From positions 36,913-89,782 of the forward strand of contig NZ_MWLM01000070.1 of assembly GCF_002198665.1 (NCBI RefSeq): a DNA stretch of 52,870 nt, in the 5' to 3' direction. Position 1 is the stretch's first letter; every line of letters starts with the position of its first letter. Positions 52,564 through 52,870 of this stretch are shown in pieces. The notes under the pieces are model-generated. The model had not been told where the DNA came from. It ran no database searches and saw only the letters and a list, made by a program, of their open reading frames with translations. The stretch comes from Novosphingobium sp. B 225 (GTDB lineage: Bacteria; Pseudomonadota; Alphaproteobacteria; Sphingomonadales; Sphingomonadaceae). The translations under genes were made by a program, and so were the position numbers.

Positions 52564-52870
52564 AGTGGCTGCGCCGCAAACCCCGCCCGGTCGATGACCG
52601 CCGCCGCGTGATGGTAACGCCCGAAGGGATCGCCCTGCCGGTCACTCTGGCCAGCCGGGGCACCCGGTTCGGCGCGCTCTCGCTGGATCTGCTGTTAATC
52701 TCGATCGCGATCATCGTCACCACCCTGGTGCTGGGGCTGAGCGCCGCGCAAGTCAGTGAATTGGCCGATGGCATGCCGGGCAAGGATTCGCCGGGGGCCA
52801 AACATGCCGTCGAATTCCTGGTGATCGTGTGGATCGCGGTTGAACAGCGGAAACAGCGCAAAGCACAGGA
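52560..52870 (+). CDS. RDD family membrane protein, 5' part only (runs off the window end)
   Basis: The first 103 codons from a GTG start (GTGA overlap with the previous stop). A basic N-terminus (KWLRRKPRPVDDRRR) leads to MVTPEGIALPVTLASRGTRFGALSLDLLL, the RDD signature region with the Arg and Asp in place, and one membrane helix. Where a second helix and an FELGPRGATPGKR-like block are expected, the final bases instead encode the polar VEQRKQRKAQ. This could be real divergence or a sequence artefact at the edge. Confidence 0.7.
   Translation, partial: MKWLRRKPRPVDDRRRVMVTPEGIALPVTLASRGTRFGALSLDLLLISIAIIVTTLVLGLSAAQVSELADGMPGKDSPGAKHAVEFLVIVWIAVEQRKQRKAQ

Noticed and set aside
1..52870. CRISPR arrays, insertion sequences, prophage or integrase genes, rRNA
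   Set aside because: No direct-repeat arrays, transposase-like, phage-like or rRNA sequences were seen.

Overview
This 52.9 kb window is GC-rich chromosomal DNA from an alphaproteobacterium, most likely a member of the Sphingomonadales (Novosphingobium, Sphingomonas or Erythrobacter relatives). The evidence is the mix of genes: MipZ, a fused CysNC, a petABC operon, tonB-exbB-exbD-exbD, the Lhr-like 'ligase-associated' helicase and a PgmG-type phosphomannomutase. The order and the dense ATGA/GTGA stop-start overlaps look like an ordinary core chromosome. I see no insertion sequence, prophage, integrase, CRISPR array or rRNA. There is one tRNA (Cys). All assignments come from reading motifs and protein sequences by eye, without database searches.

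Layout, left to right. 1-1.7 kb: a 66-bp perfect palindrome at the window edge, then a VOC protein and glutathione-dependent formaldehyde dehydrogenase (minus strand). 1.7-7 kb: an RNB ribonuclease, tRNA-Cys, and a leucine-catabolism cluster (isovaleryl-CoA dehydrogenase, small membrane protein, carboxyltransferase subunit of methylcrotonyl-CoA carboxylase, MaoC dehydratase). 7.1-10.7 kb: sulfate activation and PAP recycling (cysD, cysNC, cysQ). 10.7-16.6 kb: a nitroreductase divergent from marR-emrA-emrB, followed by an ABC-F ATPase. 16.6-18.8 kb: homoserine dehydrogenase and a secreted protein of unknown function. 19-22.5 kb: tonB-exbB-exbD1-exbD2, a terminator, then a third exbD with its own promoter. 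22.5-27.7 kb: Lhr-like helicase, a PadR regulator coupled to a membrane protein that reads as a divergent SEDS (FtsW/RodA-like) protein, and a divergent MgtC/DUF4010 protein. 27.7-31.2 kb: mipZ, a membrane J-protein and phosphomannomutase, divergent from panC. 31.3-33.4 kb: a CsgG-like secreted protein, an NTF2-like protein and aquaporin Z. 33.5-39.8 kb: pepN-pgeF and petABC. 39.9-44.4 kb: M48 protease, SDR protein, EamA transporter, threonine aldolase, GNAT protein and an unlisted 45-residue membrane protein. 44.5-47.2 kb: PPK2, phenylalanine hydroxylase and prephenate dehydratase. 47.2-52.9 kb: an operon of DUF4129, DUF4350, MoxR ATPase, DUF58, SpoIIM-like and RDD proteins, cut by the window end.

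The items I find most worth a second look are the PadR-controlled SEDS-like protein at 24983-26056 (with an operator-like palindrome inside the padR promoter), the MoxR-DUF58 membrane operon at the right end, the stand-alone third ExbD, the small 45-residue membrane protein at 44310-44447, and the palindromic left edge together with an oddly polar final stretch at the right edge, which may both be contig-end artefacts.
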